Shown here one piece after another: positions 7,822 through 17,499 of a stretch of DNA of 52,641 nucleotides. The DNA is from an uncultured Bacilli bacterium (lineage in GTDB: Bacteria; Bacillota_I; Bacilli_A; RFN20; CAG-449). How positions within the stretch are numbered: the stretch's first letter is position 1; every line of letters starts with the position of its first letter. A program made the position numbers and the translations under genes. The notes beneath the pieces were generated by a model that did no database searches, was not told the origin of the DNA, and was given only the letters and a program-made list of their open reading frames with translations. Location: the NCBI GenBank assembly GCA_947627505.1, contig CANQWG010000005.1:1-52641 (forward strand). The letters are read 5' to 3'.

Positions 7822-9792
7822 ATGAAGAAAAAGGCTATTTTTACTTTACTCGCACTTTTGAGCTTAGGTGCCTGTACTAATCCGGAAGTTAATTCTTCTG
7901 GGGAAACCTCTTTGGGACAGTCGTCCGATACGTCTCAAAGCAATCTTGATTCATCTCAAGAAACTTCTGATTTAAGCTCAAGTTTTGATAGTGATTCAAC
8001 TTTCACTAGTAGTTCTTCAAGTGAAACTTCTGAAGCACCGATCAAAACATGGGGTGAAGAAGAACAACAAACCATGAAAGAGCATTTATATGGTGAAGTT
8101 TTACCATATATTGATCTTGAAGAAGTATTAGTGGAGTACGATGAAGAATATGAAGAATTAGACATTCTCGGTTTCGATCAAGTGACGCAAGAGGATTTAC
8201 AAGCATATGCTTCCTTATTTATCGAAAATGATTGGGAAGATGCTTCTGATTTATATGAATCGTTACCGGATAATATTTATGTCTTTGAAAAAATTGTTCA
8301 AACTGATGAAGGGAAGCGGTTTATTGATGTACAATTTTACGCTATGGATGATTACTATGAACCCGCTGACACCGGTTATTTTGTTTTAATTGCATGGGAT
8401 CCTTATGAATATGAATTCCCTACAGACGAATTTGATATTGGTATTTTAGAGAATACTGGTTCTGAGTACCATGTCCCAGCATTTGAGGCTGAATATTACA
8501 TCCTTTCGACAGATTACTATGAAGTTTTATGTGTCACTTCGGATGCTGATGCAGAAACAAAATATACGGAAATCCTTCAAGAAGCTGAGTTTACTATCTT
8601 AGAAGAAAGAGATGAATATGGCTATCTAAATGCGATTTCTCCCGACGGAAAGTTCGCAGTTGCTTACGCATATGATTCTTATTTAGGCGGATTAGATATT
8701 TTACTAATAGAAGTTCCAGCCATGCCGACGCAACAATGGCCTAGTGAGGAGTTAGCGGAGGCTTTTCAAACCTATAATCAACCGGCTTTTACAATCCCTG
8801 AAATGACTTTCGAAGGAGCAATGTATCTCGGATATGAAAGTGATTCGAATTTACTTTATTATCTTAGAGATCAAAAGGATAAAATTAATTTTGTTATTGA
8901 AGTTAGTGGCGCTACCGTAGAAAATTTGAATTCTTATGTTGATCTATTGAAAACATCAGGATGGGTACTTGATGAAAGCAGTATGGCCGAATTAGGTGAT
9001 GGAACCAAAATATTGACAAAAGAAATAGATGATAAGATTGCCAAAATCGATTTATCTTTAGCTACTGATATGGCCATCATCCACGTTTATTTATTCTTAC
9101 AAGAAAAACCTGTAGAAGCTTGGCCACTTGATGAAATCAAAGCCTGCCTTGGTGATGAATACATCACTGATGTAGTTCCTGCTTACGATGGCAAAAAAGC
9201 TACAGGATATCAAGTTCATGAAGCCGGATTTTTTAACGAAGCTTACGTAGAAATTTTAGTTGCCGAAGGTGATGAAGATGAGGTGTTGCAAGCTTATCAA
9301 TCAGTGCTTACTACTAGTGGATTTACTCCTTATGATAAAGGAGAAGAAAATGAATACCTTTCGCCTAATAAACAGTTAGTCATTCAATTGGCAAAACAAA
9401 ATGGGGCCGTTTACGTTTATTTCTACGCAGCAACCATTGAAGCGTGGCCGACAAACGTAGTAGATGGAGAATTTGCTAAGCACGCGTATACTGATTCATT
9501 ACCGGGATTATCGGATGTTACAGCTTCTTTCATTTATAAAATATCTCCATTCGGTTCCCCAGATGGATTTCAAATCGAAGTTACACCTGATAGTGATCCG
9601 GAAACCGCTGTTCAAGAATTAATTGACTCATATAAACAAATTTTAGAAACTGCCAACTTTACTTTATCAGAAAAAGATGATCCAGATCTTTCGGATGAAG
9701 TAATTTATGAATCTCCTAATAAGCAATACGAAGTGGAATTTTGGATTCAAGCACGTAGAACACTGGTTATTCTCATTAATCCGTTAAATTAA
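7822..9792 (+). CDS. Large acidic lipoprotein with Ser-rich linker and internal repeats
   Basis: Signal + lipobox LSLGAC, Ser/Thr-rich linker, repeated WP-initiated modules (QQWPSEEL, EAWPLDEI, EAWPTNVV); SD ggagg. Confidence 0.85.
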   Translation: MKKKAIFTLLALLSLGACTNPEVNSSGETSLGQSSDTSQSNLDSSQETSDLSSSFDSDSTFTSSSSSETSEAPIKTWGEEEQQTMKEHLYGEVLPYIDLEEVLVEYDEEYEELDILGFDQVTQEDLQAYASLFIENDWEDASDLYESLPDNIYVFEKIVQTDEGKRFIDVQFYAMDDYYEPADTGYFVLIAWDPYEYEFPTDEFDIGILENTGSEYHVPAFEAEYYILSTDYYEVLCVTSDADAETKYTEILQEAEFTILEERDEYGYLNAISPDGKFAVAYAYDSYLGGLDILLIEVPAMPTQQWPSEELAEAFQTYNQPAFTIPEMTFEGAMYLGYESDSNLLYYLRDQKDKINFVIEVSGATVENLNSYVDLLKTSGWVLDESSMAELGDGTKILTKEIDDKIAKIDLSLATDMAIIHVYLFLQEKPVEAWPLDEIKACLGDEYITDVVPAYDGKKATGYQVHEAGFFNEAYVEILVAEGDEDEVLQAYQSVLTTSGFTPYDKGEENEYLSPNKQLVIQLAKQNGAVYVYFYAATIEAWPTNVVDGEFAKHAYTDSLPGLSDVTASFIYKISPFGSPDGFQIEVTPDSDPETAVQELIDSYKQILETANFTLSEKDDPDLSDEVIYESPNKQYEVEFWIQARRTLVILINPLN

Positions 9793-9815
9793 TTTGATCC
9801 ATAATAGCAAGTTTT

Positions 9816-9845
9816 AAGGACTAATATTCGTGTTAGTCCTTTTTG
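9816..9845 (+). terminator. Intrinsic terminator of the 7822-9792 gene
   Basis: AAGGACTAA-TATTCG-TGTTAGTCCTTTTT. Confidence 0.8.
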
Positions 9846-9876
9846 TTTTACAAATATAAGATAAAAAATTTTCAAA

Positions 9877-9901
9877 ATAAAAAAGGACTCATAGAGTCCT
9901 C
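9877..9901 (-). terminator. Intrinsic terminator of hit
   Basis: Minus strand AGGACTC-TATG-AGTCCTTTTTTATTTT. Confidence 0.8.
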
Positions 9902-9930
9902 TAATAGTTAATAGTTTTGTTTTTTAAATT

Positions 9931-10344
9931 TTATAAATTTTCGTTAATTTTATTGGCTATTGCCGGTAAGTTAATCTTTTCAATTGCCGCCGGTGTGAAT
10001 TCAACCTTCAAATTATCGTTAGAAGAGTAACGTGGAATTACATGAATGTGAAAATGCATCACAGTTTGCCCAGCTATTTCATTAGTATTGATAATAATAT
10101 TATTACCGGTCGCATGTAATGAAGTAATTTGTGATTGAGCAATTTTTTGTGCAACACTGATTGCTTTTGATAACAAGTCTTTTGGAACATATAAGAAATT
10201 TGCAAAATGCTCTTTGGTAATTACTAAAGTATGTCCTAGAGTAGTTTGACTGATATCTAAAAAAGCAAGTATTTCGTCATCTTCATAGACCTTATAACAA
10301 GGAATCTCACCTTTAACGATTTTACAAAAAATACAGTTATCCAT
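9931..10344 (-). CDS. hit: HIT-family protein
   Basis: CIFCKIVKGEIPCYKVYEDD and HFHIHVIPR (HxHxH triad). Confidence 0.95.
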   Translation of the reverse strand: MDNCIFCKIVKGEIPCYKVYEDDEILAFLDISQTTLGHTLVITKEHFANFLYVPKDLLSKAISVAQKIAQSQITSLHATGNNIIINTNEIAGQTVMHFHIHVIPRYSSNDNLKVEFTPAAIEKINLPAIANKINENL

Positions 10345-10365
10345 AAGTTTTCTCCCATAATAATA

Positions 10366-10387
10366 AAAGGAGGAAATCCTCCTTTTA
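10366..10387 (-). terminator. Terminator-like hairpin between the lipoprotein gene and hit
   Basis: Minus strand AAAAGGAGGA-TTTCCTCCTTTT. Confidence 0.6.
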
Positions 10388-10397
10388 TAAATTTTAA

Positions 10398-11870
10398 TTA
10401 TTCTTCTTCATCGAAGACTTCGCCATAAGTGCTATCAATGTAATCATAGAATGCTTGATCATGAATCTCAATGTTAAATTCTTTGAGATAGTGAATGATT
10501 GCATCTCTTTTATTTGTTGAATTGTCAGCAAGGATTTCAGCGATTTCAACAGCATTGGCTAACATAGCTTTATCGTCATTTTTCACGGCATCGTCGAATA
10601 CTGTTGAATTGTATACATCTTCGATAATGACTACATATCGAGTGCCAGTACTTGAATCATAATGAACGATTTTACTAGCGAGGTTACCATTGTTTTCAGT
10701 TTTTGCCGGAGTCAAGAATTTGATTCCGTTAACTTCTTTAATAAAGCCACTTGATTCTCTATCGACACGGCTTGAGAAGATTCGATCAGTGATGGAACTT
10801 GGAAGATCGTTTATACCATTGTTTCTAATATAGAGATCATCTTGAACGAATTCTTTCTTCGCTAAATCTCTCTTGGCTAATTCATAACCATATTCAACAG
10901 AGTAGCTATAACTATTAGTATATTTTGCTTCGAGACTATCGTCAGTAGCTTTAACATCTTTCATTTTCCATTCGCCATCATCATCGCGTACTGGATTTCC
11001 TTCAACATCAGTTTCGACAATCTTAGCGATTTCTTCTTCGATTTGATCGGCTAAAGTATAAAGATTGTTATTTTTGATAAAAGCTTTTTCTTCATCGCTA
11101 GTATTCACACCGCGCCAAATGTTTGATAAAGCGTTTAAATCAAATTTAGCATTTTTATCTTCTTTAGCTTTGTTTTCAAAGTCATTTATAAAAGCATTGA
11201 TAGTTCTAGCAGCTTCACCATTATGAGTGTCGATTTCTTGCAAAGCGATGTATTTAACGCGACGAGCGTTTGATTTTCCAAGGTTTGAGAAATCTTCATC
11301 GTAAAGATATTTGGCGGTCAATTCAGAAATCAATACTTCTTGTTTGATGCTTCTTTCAATATAATCATTATAATCATAATGGAAAATAGCATTGTATTCT
11401 TCTTCAACAGTTTCATATTCATCGGAAGGGAGAAGCAAGTAGTTATCATTGGCTTCTTTTTCTCCAACTTTCTTTATATCATATAAGGAAGATTTTAATT
11501 CGTTGATCAATTTTGTCTCTTGAAACAAACCATCGACGTCGTAACTTCCGGATTTGACTTTATCAATCATCTTTTGTTGACAAAGTTCTTTAATATGAGC
11601 TTCAGTAGTGAACGAATTGCTATAGATTCCTTTTTCTTCATCTTTAGCAATCATTTCAAGAAGAGCATTGAGAATTGTAGAATTGCTAGTTCCAGCATCT
11701 ACTAATTGATCGTAAATTGTTTGATAGTCGTTGCGGAAGTAATCGCCTGAGGCGCCCGAAAAATTAACAAGCGGATCATCGACATTTCCGGGTTTAGCTT
11801 CAACAGTTGCTGAACAGCCGACCAATAATAAGGAAGCGGCTAACGCGAATAAGATATTTTTCTTTTTCAT
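10398..11870 (-). CDS. Lipoprotein, possibly SurA/PrsA-N-like foldase partner
   Basis: MKKKNILFALAASLLLVGC lipobox (start at internal Met 11870 rather than 11918); downstream of the parvulin-like lipoprotein. Confidence 0.7.
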   Translation of the reverse strand: MKKKNILFALAASLLLVGCSATVEAKPGNVDDPLVNFSGASGDYFRNDYQTIYDQLVDAGTSNSTILNALLEMIAKDEEKGIYSNSFTTEAHIKELCQQKMIDKVKSGSYDVDGLFQETKLINELKSSLYDIKKVGEKEANDNYLLLPSDEYETVEEEYNAIFHYDYNDYIERSIKQEVLISELTAKYLYDEDFSNLGKSNARRVKYIALQEIDTHNGEAARTINAFINDFENKAKEDKNAKFDLNALSNIWRGVNTSDEEKAFIKNNNLYTLADQIEEEIAKIVETDVEGNPVRDDDGEWKMKDVKATDDSLEAKYTNSYSYSVEYGYELAKRDLAKKEFVQDDLYIRNNGINDLPSSITDRIFSSRVDRESSGFIKEVNGIKFLTPAKTENNGNLASKIVHYDSSTGTRYVVIIEDVYNSTVFDDAVKNDDKAMLANAVEIAEILADNSTNKRDAIIHYLKEFNIEIHDQAFYDYIDSTYGEVFDEEE

Positions 11871-11877
11871 AATTCCA

Positions 11878-13575
11878 TTACTCCTTATTGTCGTAGAACA
11901 AATGAATCTTGTCTTCACCGATTACTTTTGCATCCTTCATTGATTTTTGAAGAACTAATTTTCTAAGGTAAGCGGCCCAAGATGATAAATTGGATTGTTC
12001 TAAAGAATATTTGTTACTAAGAATCGCTTCTTCTTTATAATCAAGAATCAATTTTTTGATTTTGTCGTTAATCACGACATCGGATTTTTCGATTTCTTCT
12101 TTAAACATACGATATTCGATGCTTGAATCAAAACCTTTGACACTATTTTCGATGCTTTCGGCAGCTTCTTGATAAGTAGTTCTATCAGAGGCGATGAAAG
12201 TAACGAAACGTCTTTTGCCTTCGACATTTTCTCCAGTCGCCGGAATATCAGTTGAATAATAATCGAGAAGTTCGCCATCAGTTGCGGTTAACGGTGATTG
12301 TTCAATGACGATAAAATGGATACCTTCATATCCTGAATCACCAGGAGTTCCGGCACGAGTAACAAGGATCGGATTACCATTTTCATCGCATAAAACTTCG
12401 TTATCTAATCCGTCAAATGTTTTGAAACGGGAATCAGATACAGTATATTGAGGATCAGTTGGTTTTACGATGAAACTAAGACCATGGTAGTTGAACCAAT
12501 TGTTAAAAACGATATTACGCGGATAGTAATCAGCATTACCATCTTCGATTTTTTCGTAAGTGTTAACGTTAGTTTCAACTTCGGCATACTTTTCTAAATC
12601 CATCGCTTTTTCATATGGGATGTAATTAATGTTGTCTTTGTTAAGAATGGAAGAAACTTTCAAATATTTGTCACCTTCGGTTTCATCGTTTGAAACAAAG
12701 ATATCTTGATCTCCAGGAATTCCCAATAAAGCTTTCTTTTCTGCAGAAACAGCATTGTTGAAAAGACCATCATATTGATAGACAGCATATTTAAATTCGC
12801 TTACAAATGATGTATCGCGATCCATGATGCCTAAGCTACCAAAGTTGTTAGCGGAACTTTTGTCTCCTGAATTATCATCGCTTTCGGTTTTGGCAACATT
12901 ACCGAAAGTGACTAGGTCACTCGATAAAAGTTTAATGACACGAGCGATTTTTTTAGCGTCATCCTTAGAAATCTTTCCATTGTAGAAACTAGAATCAGCA
13001 CTGACTTTGACAAGAATGTGCTTGATGTGATACGGAGTTTTTGTGTTGAAATATTCGAGCGATAATTTTTCAAACATCGATATCGCTTCGGCTTCTTTAC
13101 CTTCGGTTTTGACAACTTTAGTATCGGTCATTTTGTCATAATAATTTTCTTCGAATTTTTTCTTTTGCTCTTTTAAAATGTAAAGTTCGCGTAATTGATC
13201 GAGATCTTCGACACCTTCACCGATTAGAGCATTTGAAAGTTCAGTTCTATAACTAGTTCCGTTGTTGTTAGCTGCGACAGTGGCTAATCTTGTAAAATCA
13301 TCGATTTGTGTATTTACAGTATTTTCGATTGTGGCAGTAACAGGAACAGCGTGGCGAACCAAAACGTCATAGATTGCGTTATAATACGCTGCAGCACCGG
13401 TTGTTGTTTCACTGTAGTTGTCAAACAACTCTTCTGCAGTGTAATTTTTATTACCAATCGATACGATTACATCACGACCGGCATCATCTTTTTTTCCTGT
13501 GAGAGAATCACAAGAAACAAGAGCTCCGAGCGTTAGACAACCAGTCATGGATAACATCAGTAAACGTTTGTTCAT
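11878..13575 (-). CDS. PrsA-like parvulin-type peptidyl-prolyl isomerase lipoprotein
   Basis: Lipobox TLGALVSC; parvulin pattern PYHIKHILVKVS ... FGNVAKTESDDNSGDKSSANNFGSLG. Confidence 0.82.
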   Translation of the reverse strand: MNKRLLMLSMTGCLTLGALVSCDSLTGKKDDAGRDVIVSIGNKNYTAEELFDNYSETTTGAAAYYNAIYDVLVRHAVPVTATIENTVNTQIDDFTRLATVAANNNGTSYRTELSNALIGEGVEDLDQLRELYILKEQKKKFEENYYDKMTDTKVVKTEGKEAEAISMFEKLSLEYFNTKTPYHIKHILVKVSADSSFYNGKISKDDAKKIARVIKLLSSDLVTFGNVAKTESDDNSGDKSSANNFGSLGIMDRDTSFVSEFKYAVYQYDGLFNNAVSAEKKALLGIPGDQDIFVSNDETEGDKYLKVSSILNKDNINYIPYEKAMDLEKYAEVETNVNTYEKIEDGNADYYPRNIVFNNWFNYHGLSFIVKPTDPQYTVSDSRFKTFDGLDNEVLCDENGNPILVTRAGTPGDSGYEGIHFIVIEQSPLTATDGELLDYYSTDIPATGENVEGKRRFVTFIASDRTTYQEAAESIENSVKGFDSSIEYRMFKEEIEKSDVVINDKIKKLILDYKEEAILSNKYSLEQSNLSSWAAYLRKLVLQKSMKDAKVIGEDKIHLFYDNKE

Positions 13576-13720
13576 GGTTGTTTTTTCCTCCTTCTATAAA
13601 AATATAGCATAAGTATTTTACAATACGGCACTTTTCATTTCAATATAAAAAAATCAAATGCAAAAAAAATTAAAACCGATATTTTTGGGCATCTGAGATA
13701 CTTTTTTTTAACGACTGAGA

Positions 13721-13747
13721 ACATGTTTTTTGAAGTTGCATAATATA
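13721..13747 (+). promoter_or_regulatory. Candidate sigma-K-type promoter (AC-N16-gCATAATATA)
   Basis: AC at 13721-13722, 16-nt spacer, CATAATATA at 13739-13747; matches mAC-N16/17-gCATAnnnTA. Confidence 0.5.
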
Positions 13748-13771
13748 TCGTGAAAACAAAGGAGGTCGACT

Positions 13772-13879
13772 ATGAATCAAAGCATGGGATACCAACCCGC
13801 ATCGACGACTAATTTCTTTGCGTTTATACTCATTTTGTTTATCTTAATAGCCATCATTGGTTGTATGTGCCAAGGCTAA
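13772..13879 (+). CDS. Tiny single-TM protein, YjcZ-like (35 aa)
   Basis: MNQSMGYQPASTTNFFAFILILFILIAIIGCMCQG; SD ggagg 7 nt upstream; absent from supplied ORF track. Confidence 0.75.
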   Translation: MNQSMGYQPASTTNFFAFILILFILIAIIGCMCQG

Positions 13880-13896
13880 AAAGGAGGTGCGTTTAA

Positions 13897-13992
13897 ATGA
13901 ATGGTAATAACACTTTTGCGATTATTTTAGTTTTATTCATCCTACTCGTCATTGTCGGTTGCGGCGGCTGGTTTGGAAGTTGCGGTTTTTAG
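13897..13992 (+). CDS. Tiny single-TM protein, YjcZ/tiny_TM_bacill-like (31 aa)
   Basis: MNGNNTFAIILVLFILLVIVGCGGWFGSCGF; FAIILVLFILLVIVG resembles the YjcZ-family core; SD aaggagg upstream; absent from ORF track. Confidence 0.82.
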   Translation: MNGNNTFAIILVLFILLVIVGCGGWFGSCGF

Positions 13993-14000
13993 TTCTTAGG

Positions 14001-14030
14001 GGCAAAGTTTAAGCTTTGCTCTTTTTTTTT
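14001..14030 (+). terminator. Intrinsic terminator of the tiny-TM operon
   Basis: GGCAAAG-TTTAAG-CTTTGC-TCTTTTTTTTT. Confidence 0.85.
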
Positions 14031-14160
14031 GTTTTTTATCATCCTAGTTGCATTTTTGACCAAAATATTTAAAGATATTCGCGAGCAGTTAATTTTTCCA
14101 AAAAATTGTACTGCGTCAGTTAATAGTGTAAAATAATAGCAATAAGGAGACAAAAAACTT

Positions 14161-14988
14161 ATGAAATCGCTGATTGTTGAAAATCTCCACGTGAGTGTTG
14201 ACGATAAAGAAATTCTTAAAGGAGTAAACTTAGAGATCAAAGAAAATGAGGTGGTGGCTTTACTTGGCCCTAATGGACATGGTAAATCAACTTTATTAGC
14301 CGCGATTATGGGTAATCCTCGTTATCGTGTTACCGAAGGAAAAATTCTTTTAAACGACGAAGATGTTTTAAAAATGTCGGTTGATGAAAGAGCTAAGCAT
14401 GGCTTGTTTTTAGGAATGCAATATCCAAGTGAAGTGCCTGGAGTAGTCAATTCGGATTTTTTAAAGTCGGCGATTAATAGTCGCCGCGAAAAACCGATTG
14501 GTATATACGAGTTTTATCGACAATTGGAAGCCGCCTCTAAGAAAATGAACATTTCGATGAGTATGGCTAGCCGTTTTCTTAATGAAGGTTTTTCTGGTGG
14601 TGAAAAGAAAAGAAATGAAATTTTGCAAATGCTCCTTTTAAAACCGGATTTTGCAATGCTCGATGAAATCGACTCCGGACTTGATGTGGATGCTTTAAAT
14701 TGTGTCTCCGATGCGATAAATGATTTAAAAAAGGAATCGCTTATTTCATTTTTGGTGGTGTCGCACTATGCGCGTTTATACCAATTAATTAAGCCGACAC
14801 GAGTAGCGATTATGGTTAATGGGAAAATTGCTTTAGAAGGTGGTCCGGAAATTATTTCAAGAATCGATAAAGACGGATATGAATGGCTTAAATATGAAAA
14901 AGGCATTGAAATTCAAAAAGAAGATCAAGTTGCAATGCGCAGTACTTCAATTGGTTCATGTGCCGTAAAAGAAGCAATCAAGAAATAG
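14161..14988 (+). CDS. sufC: Fe-S cluster assembly ATPase SufC
   Basis: GPNGHGKSTLLAAIMG Walker A, GFSGGEKKRNEILQM signature. Confidence 0.96.
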   Translation: MKSLIVENLHVSVDDKEILKGVNLEIKENEVVALLGPNGHGKSTLLAAIMGNPRYRVTEGKILLNDEDVLKMSVDERAKHGLFLGMQYPSEVPGVVNSDFLKSAINSRREKPIGIYEFYRQLEAASKKMNISMSMASRFLNEGFSGGEKKRNEILQMLLLKPDFAMLDEIDSGLDVDALNCVSDAINDLKKESLISFLVVSHYARLYQLIKPTRVAIMVNGKIALEGGPEIISRIDKDGYEWLKYEKGIEIQKEDQVAMRSTSIGSCAVKEAIKK

Positions 14989-14996
14989 GTGAACCT

Positions 14997-15842
14997 ATGA
15001 TAGACATTTTAAATGAAAACTGGGATTCTAAAACAATTAAAAAGAGCGTTAATAACGATAAATTAACCCTTTCTTTTAGTAGGAATTCAACTGTTGACGG
15101 ATACTTGAATGTAGATGATTGCGCTCAATCTCAAATAGAGATAATTTGCGATGAAGAAGCAAATATAAAAATCGTTCAAATCGGTTCCAAAGATGCAAAT
15201 TTCAATGTTATTCTTAAAGAAAAAAGTTGCTTAAAATTAGAAATTTGTTCTTTAGATTCTAGCAATAAAAGAGGTTACAAATTCGAATTATTAGATAGTG
15301 CAAACTTATTGTGTGCCTATGCAGATTTTTGCACCGGTATCGAAGATATCGATGTTTTGATTTCTCTTAAAGAACCTAATGCTAGAGCTTTATGGCACCT
15401 TGCTACTTTAGCCGGTAAAAATGATCAAAAAACTATGAAAGTTTCTTTCGATCATTGTGCAGTAAACACTTATTCAGAAATGAATAATTACGGAGTGTGC
15501 AAAGATGCATCGAAAATTTCGTTTTTGGGAACTTCGAAAATTGAAAATAAAGCCAGTAAATCTGCCGCTCATCAAAATGCGCGAATTATGGTTTTTGATG
15601 AAAAATGCCGTGCTGAAGCGGATCCGATTTTGTGCATTGACGAAAACGATGTCGAAGCTAGTCACGCCGCAGTAGTCGGAAAAATAAATGAAGATCATCT
15701 ATTTTATCTTTGTTCTCGTGGACTAAGTGAAGAAGATGCTAAAAGATTGATTACTCTTGGATATTTGAATCCGATTATTGAATATTTTGATGATCAAAGA
15801 ATAAAAGAAGACATCGCTAATGCGATCATAAAGAAGGTGTAA
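14997..15842 (+). CDS. sufD: Fe-S cluster assembly protein SufD
   Basis: SufB/D family C-terminus (EASHAAVVGKINEDHLFYLCSRGLSEEDAKRLITLGYL); start at internal ATG. Confidence 0.88.
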   Translation: MIDILNENWDSKTIKKSVNNDKLTLSFSRNSTVDGYLNVDDCAQSQIEIICDEEANIKIVQIGSKDANFNVILKEKSCLKLEICSLDSSNKRGYKFELLDSANLLCAYADFCTGIEDIDVLISLKEPNARALWHLATLAGKNDQKTMKVSFDHCAVNTYSEMNNYGVCKDASKISFLGTSKIENKASKSAAHQNARIMVFDEKCRAEADPILCIDENDVEASHAAVVGKINEDHLFYLCSRGLSEEDAKRLITLGYLNPIIEYFDDQRIKEDIANAIIKKV

Positions 15843-15845
15843 TTT

Positions 15846-17078
15846 ATGTTTGATGTACAACAAATAAGAAAAGACTTTCCGATGCTACGAGGCCTTACGA
15901 TGCAGGGACATCCATTAGTCTATCTGGATAATGCTGCGACTTCTTTTAAACCTTATTGTGTTTTAAAGGCCATTGAAAATTATTATTATAACTGCACATC
16001 TAATTCGCATCGTGCCGATTACGATTTGTCACAGCAAGTTGATGAACTTTATGAAGGAGCGAGGAGTAAAGTTGCAAAATTTATCGGAGCAAAAAAATCG
16101 GAAATCGTTTTTACTTCAGGAGCTTCAATGTCACTTAATCTTGTTGCTTATGGTTGGGGAATAAAATATTTAAAACCGGAAGATGAAATTTTATTGACTG
16201 AAGCCGAACACGCTTCAAATATTTTACCTTGGTTTAAGGTAGCGGAAGTTACCGGATGTAAAATAAAATATATTCCTCTTGATGAAAAAGGTAAATTAAC
16301 CCCTGAAAATGTCAGTAAAACGATTACTAAAAATACCAAAGTTATCTCCGTCGCTCAAGTGACTAACGTTATGGGATATGTAATTGATATTAAAGCGATT
16401 GCAAAAATCGCTCATCAATTTGGCGCTATTATTGTGGTGGATGGAGCACAAAGTGTTCCCCATATGAAAATTGATGTAAAAGATTTGGATTGTGATTTTC
16501 TTTGTTTTAGCGGACATAAGATGTGTGGCCCTACCGGAATTGGAGTTCTATATGGCAAATATCAATTGTTAGATTGTATGGATCCTTTGTTAACGGGTGG
16601 TGGAATGAACACGCGTTTTGACATGTGTGGCGATGTCGGGCTACAAATTCCGCCTTTAAAATTTGAAGCCGGAACTCAAAATATCGAAGGGGCGCTCGGC
16701 TTGGCGGCTGCTATTGAATATCTTGAAAAAATCGGTATGGATGAAATTGCAAAATATGAGTTTGAATTGCGACAATATATGATTGATAAAATGAAAGAAA
16801 TTGAGGGTATAACAATATACAATCCAACAGCCGATTCGGGAATTGTGACCTTTAACTTAAAGGGTGTTTTTGCTCAAGATGCAGCCTCATTATTAAATTC
16901 TAAAGGTGTCTGTGTTCGTTCAGGACAACACTGTGCTAAAATCTTAATGGAATTTTTAAAGACGACGGCTACTTTAAGAGCTAGTCTTTATTTCTACAAC
17001 ACTAAAGAAGAAATAGATATCTTTGTTGAAGCATGTAAGAAAGGCGGTGATTTTCTCGATGCATTTTTCAATGACTAA
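15846..17078 (+). CDS. sufS: Cysteine desulfurase SufS
   Basis: VYLDNAATSFKP, FSGHKMCGPTGIGVLYGK, VRSGQHCA. Confidence 0.97.
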   Translation: MFDVQQIRKDFPMLRGLTMQGHPLVYLDNAATSFKPYCVLKAIENYYYNCTSNSHRADYDLSQQVDELYEGARSKVAKFIGAKKSEIVFTSGASMSLNLVAYGWGIKYLKPEDEILLTEAEHASNILPWFKVAEVTGCKIKYIPLDEKGKLTPENVSKTITKNTKVISVAQVTNVMGYVIDIKAIAKIAHQFGAIIVVDGAQSVPHMKIDVKDLDCDFLCFSGHKMCGPTGIGVLYGKYQLLDCMDPLLTGGGMNTRFDMCGDVGLQIPPLKFEAGTQNIEGALGLAAAIEYLEKIGMDEIAKYEFELRQYMIDKMKEIEGITIYNPTADSGIVTFNLKGVFAQDAASLLNSKGVCVRSGQHCAKILMEFLKTTATLRASLYFYNTKEEIDIFVEACKKGGDFLDAFFND

Positions 17079-17499
17079 TGAGATGATGCGGGAAATCATC
17101 ATGGATCATTATCAAAATCCAAGAAATAAAAGAGAAGCAACAAGTGAAGATTATCAAACAATTTATATGGACTCCACTTCGTGTATTGATAAAATTTATA
17201 TCCAAGTGAAAATTGAAAACGATCGACTTGTAGATGTTTGTTGGCATGGAATCGGTTGTGCGATTTCAACGGCGTCTACCTCAATTATGACGGAACTTTT
17301 AAAAGGTAAAATGGTTAACGAAGCTAAAAATATTATCGCTAATTATAAGAAGATGATTCACGAAGAAGAATATGATCCGGAAATTCTTGATGAGGCGATA
17401 GTTTTTATGAATACTTCTAAGCAAGCAGCGAGAATCAAATGCGCGACGATTGGATGGAATGGAGTCAATAAAATCTTAGGAGCTGATGACGATGAGTGA
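17059..17499 (+). CDS. sufU: Fe-S scaffold / sulfur-transfer protein SufU
   Basis: [40 protein letters not shown]. Confidence 0.9.
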   Translation: MHFSMTNEMMREIIMDHYQNPRNKREATSEDYQTIYMDSTSCIDKIYIQVKIENDRLVDVCWHGIGCAISTASTSIMTELLKGKMVNEAKNIIANYKKMIHEEEYDPEILDEAIVFMNTSKQAARIKCATIGWNGVNKILGADDDE

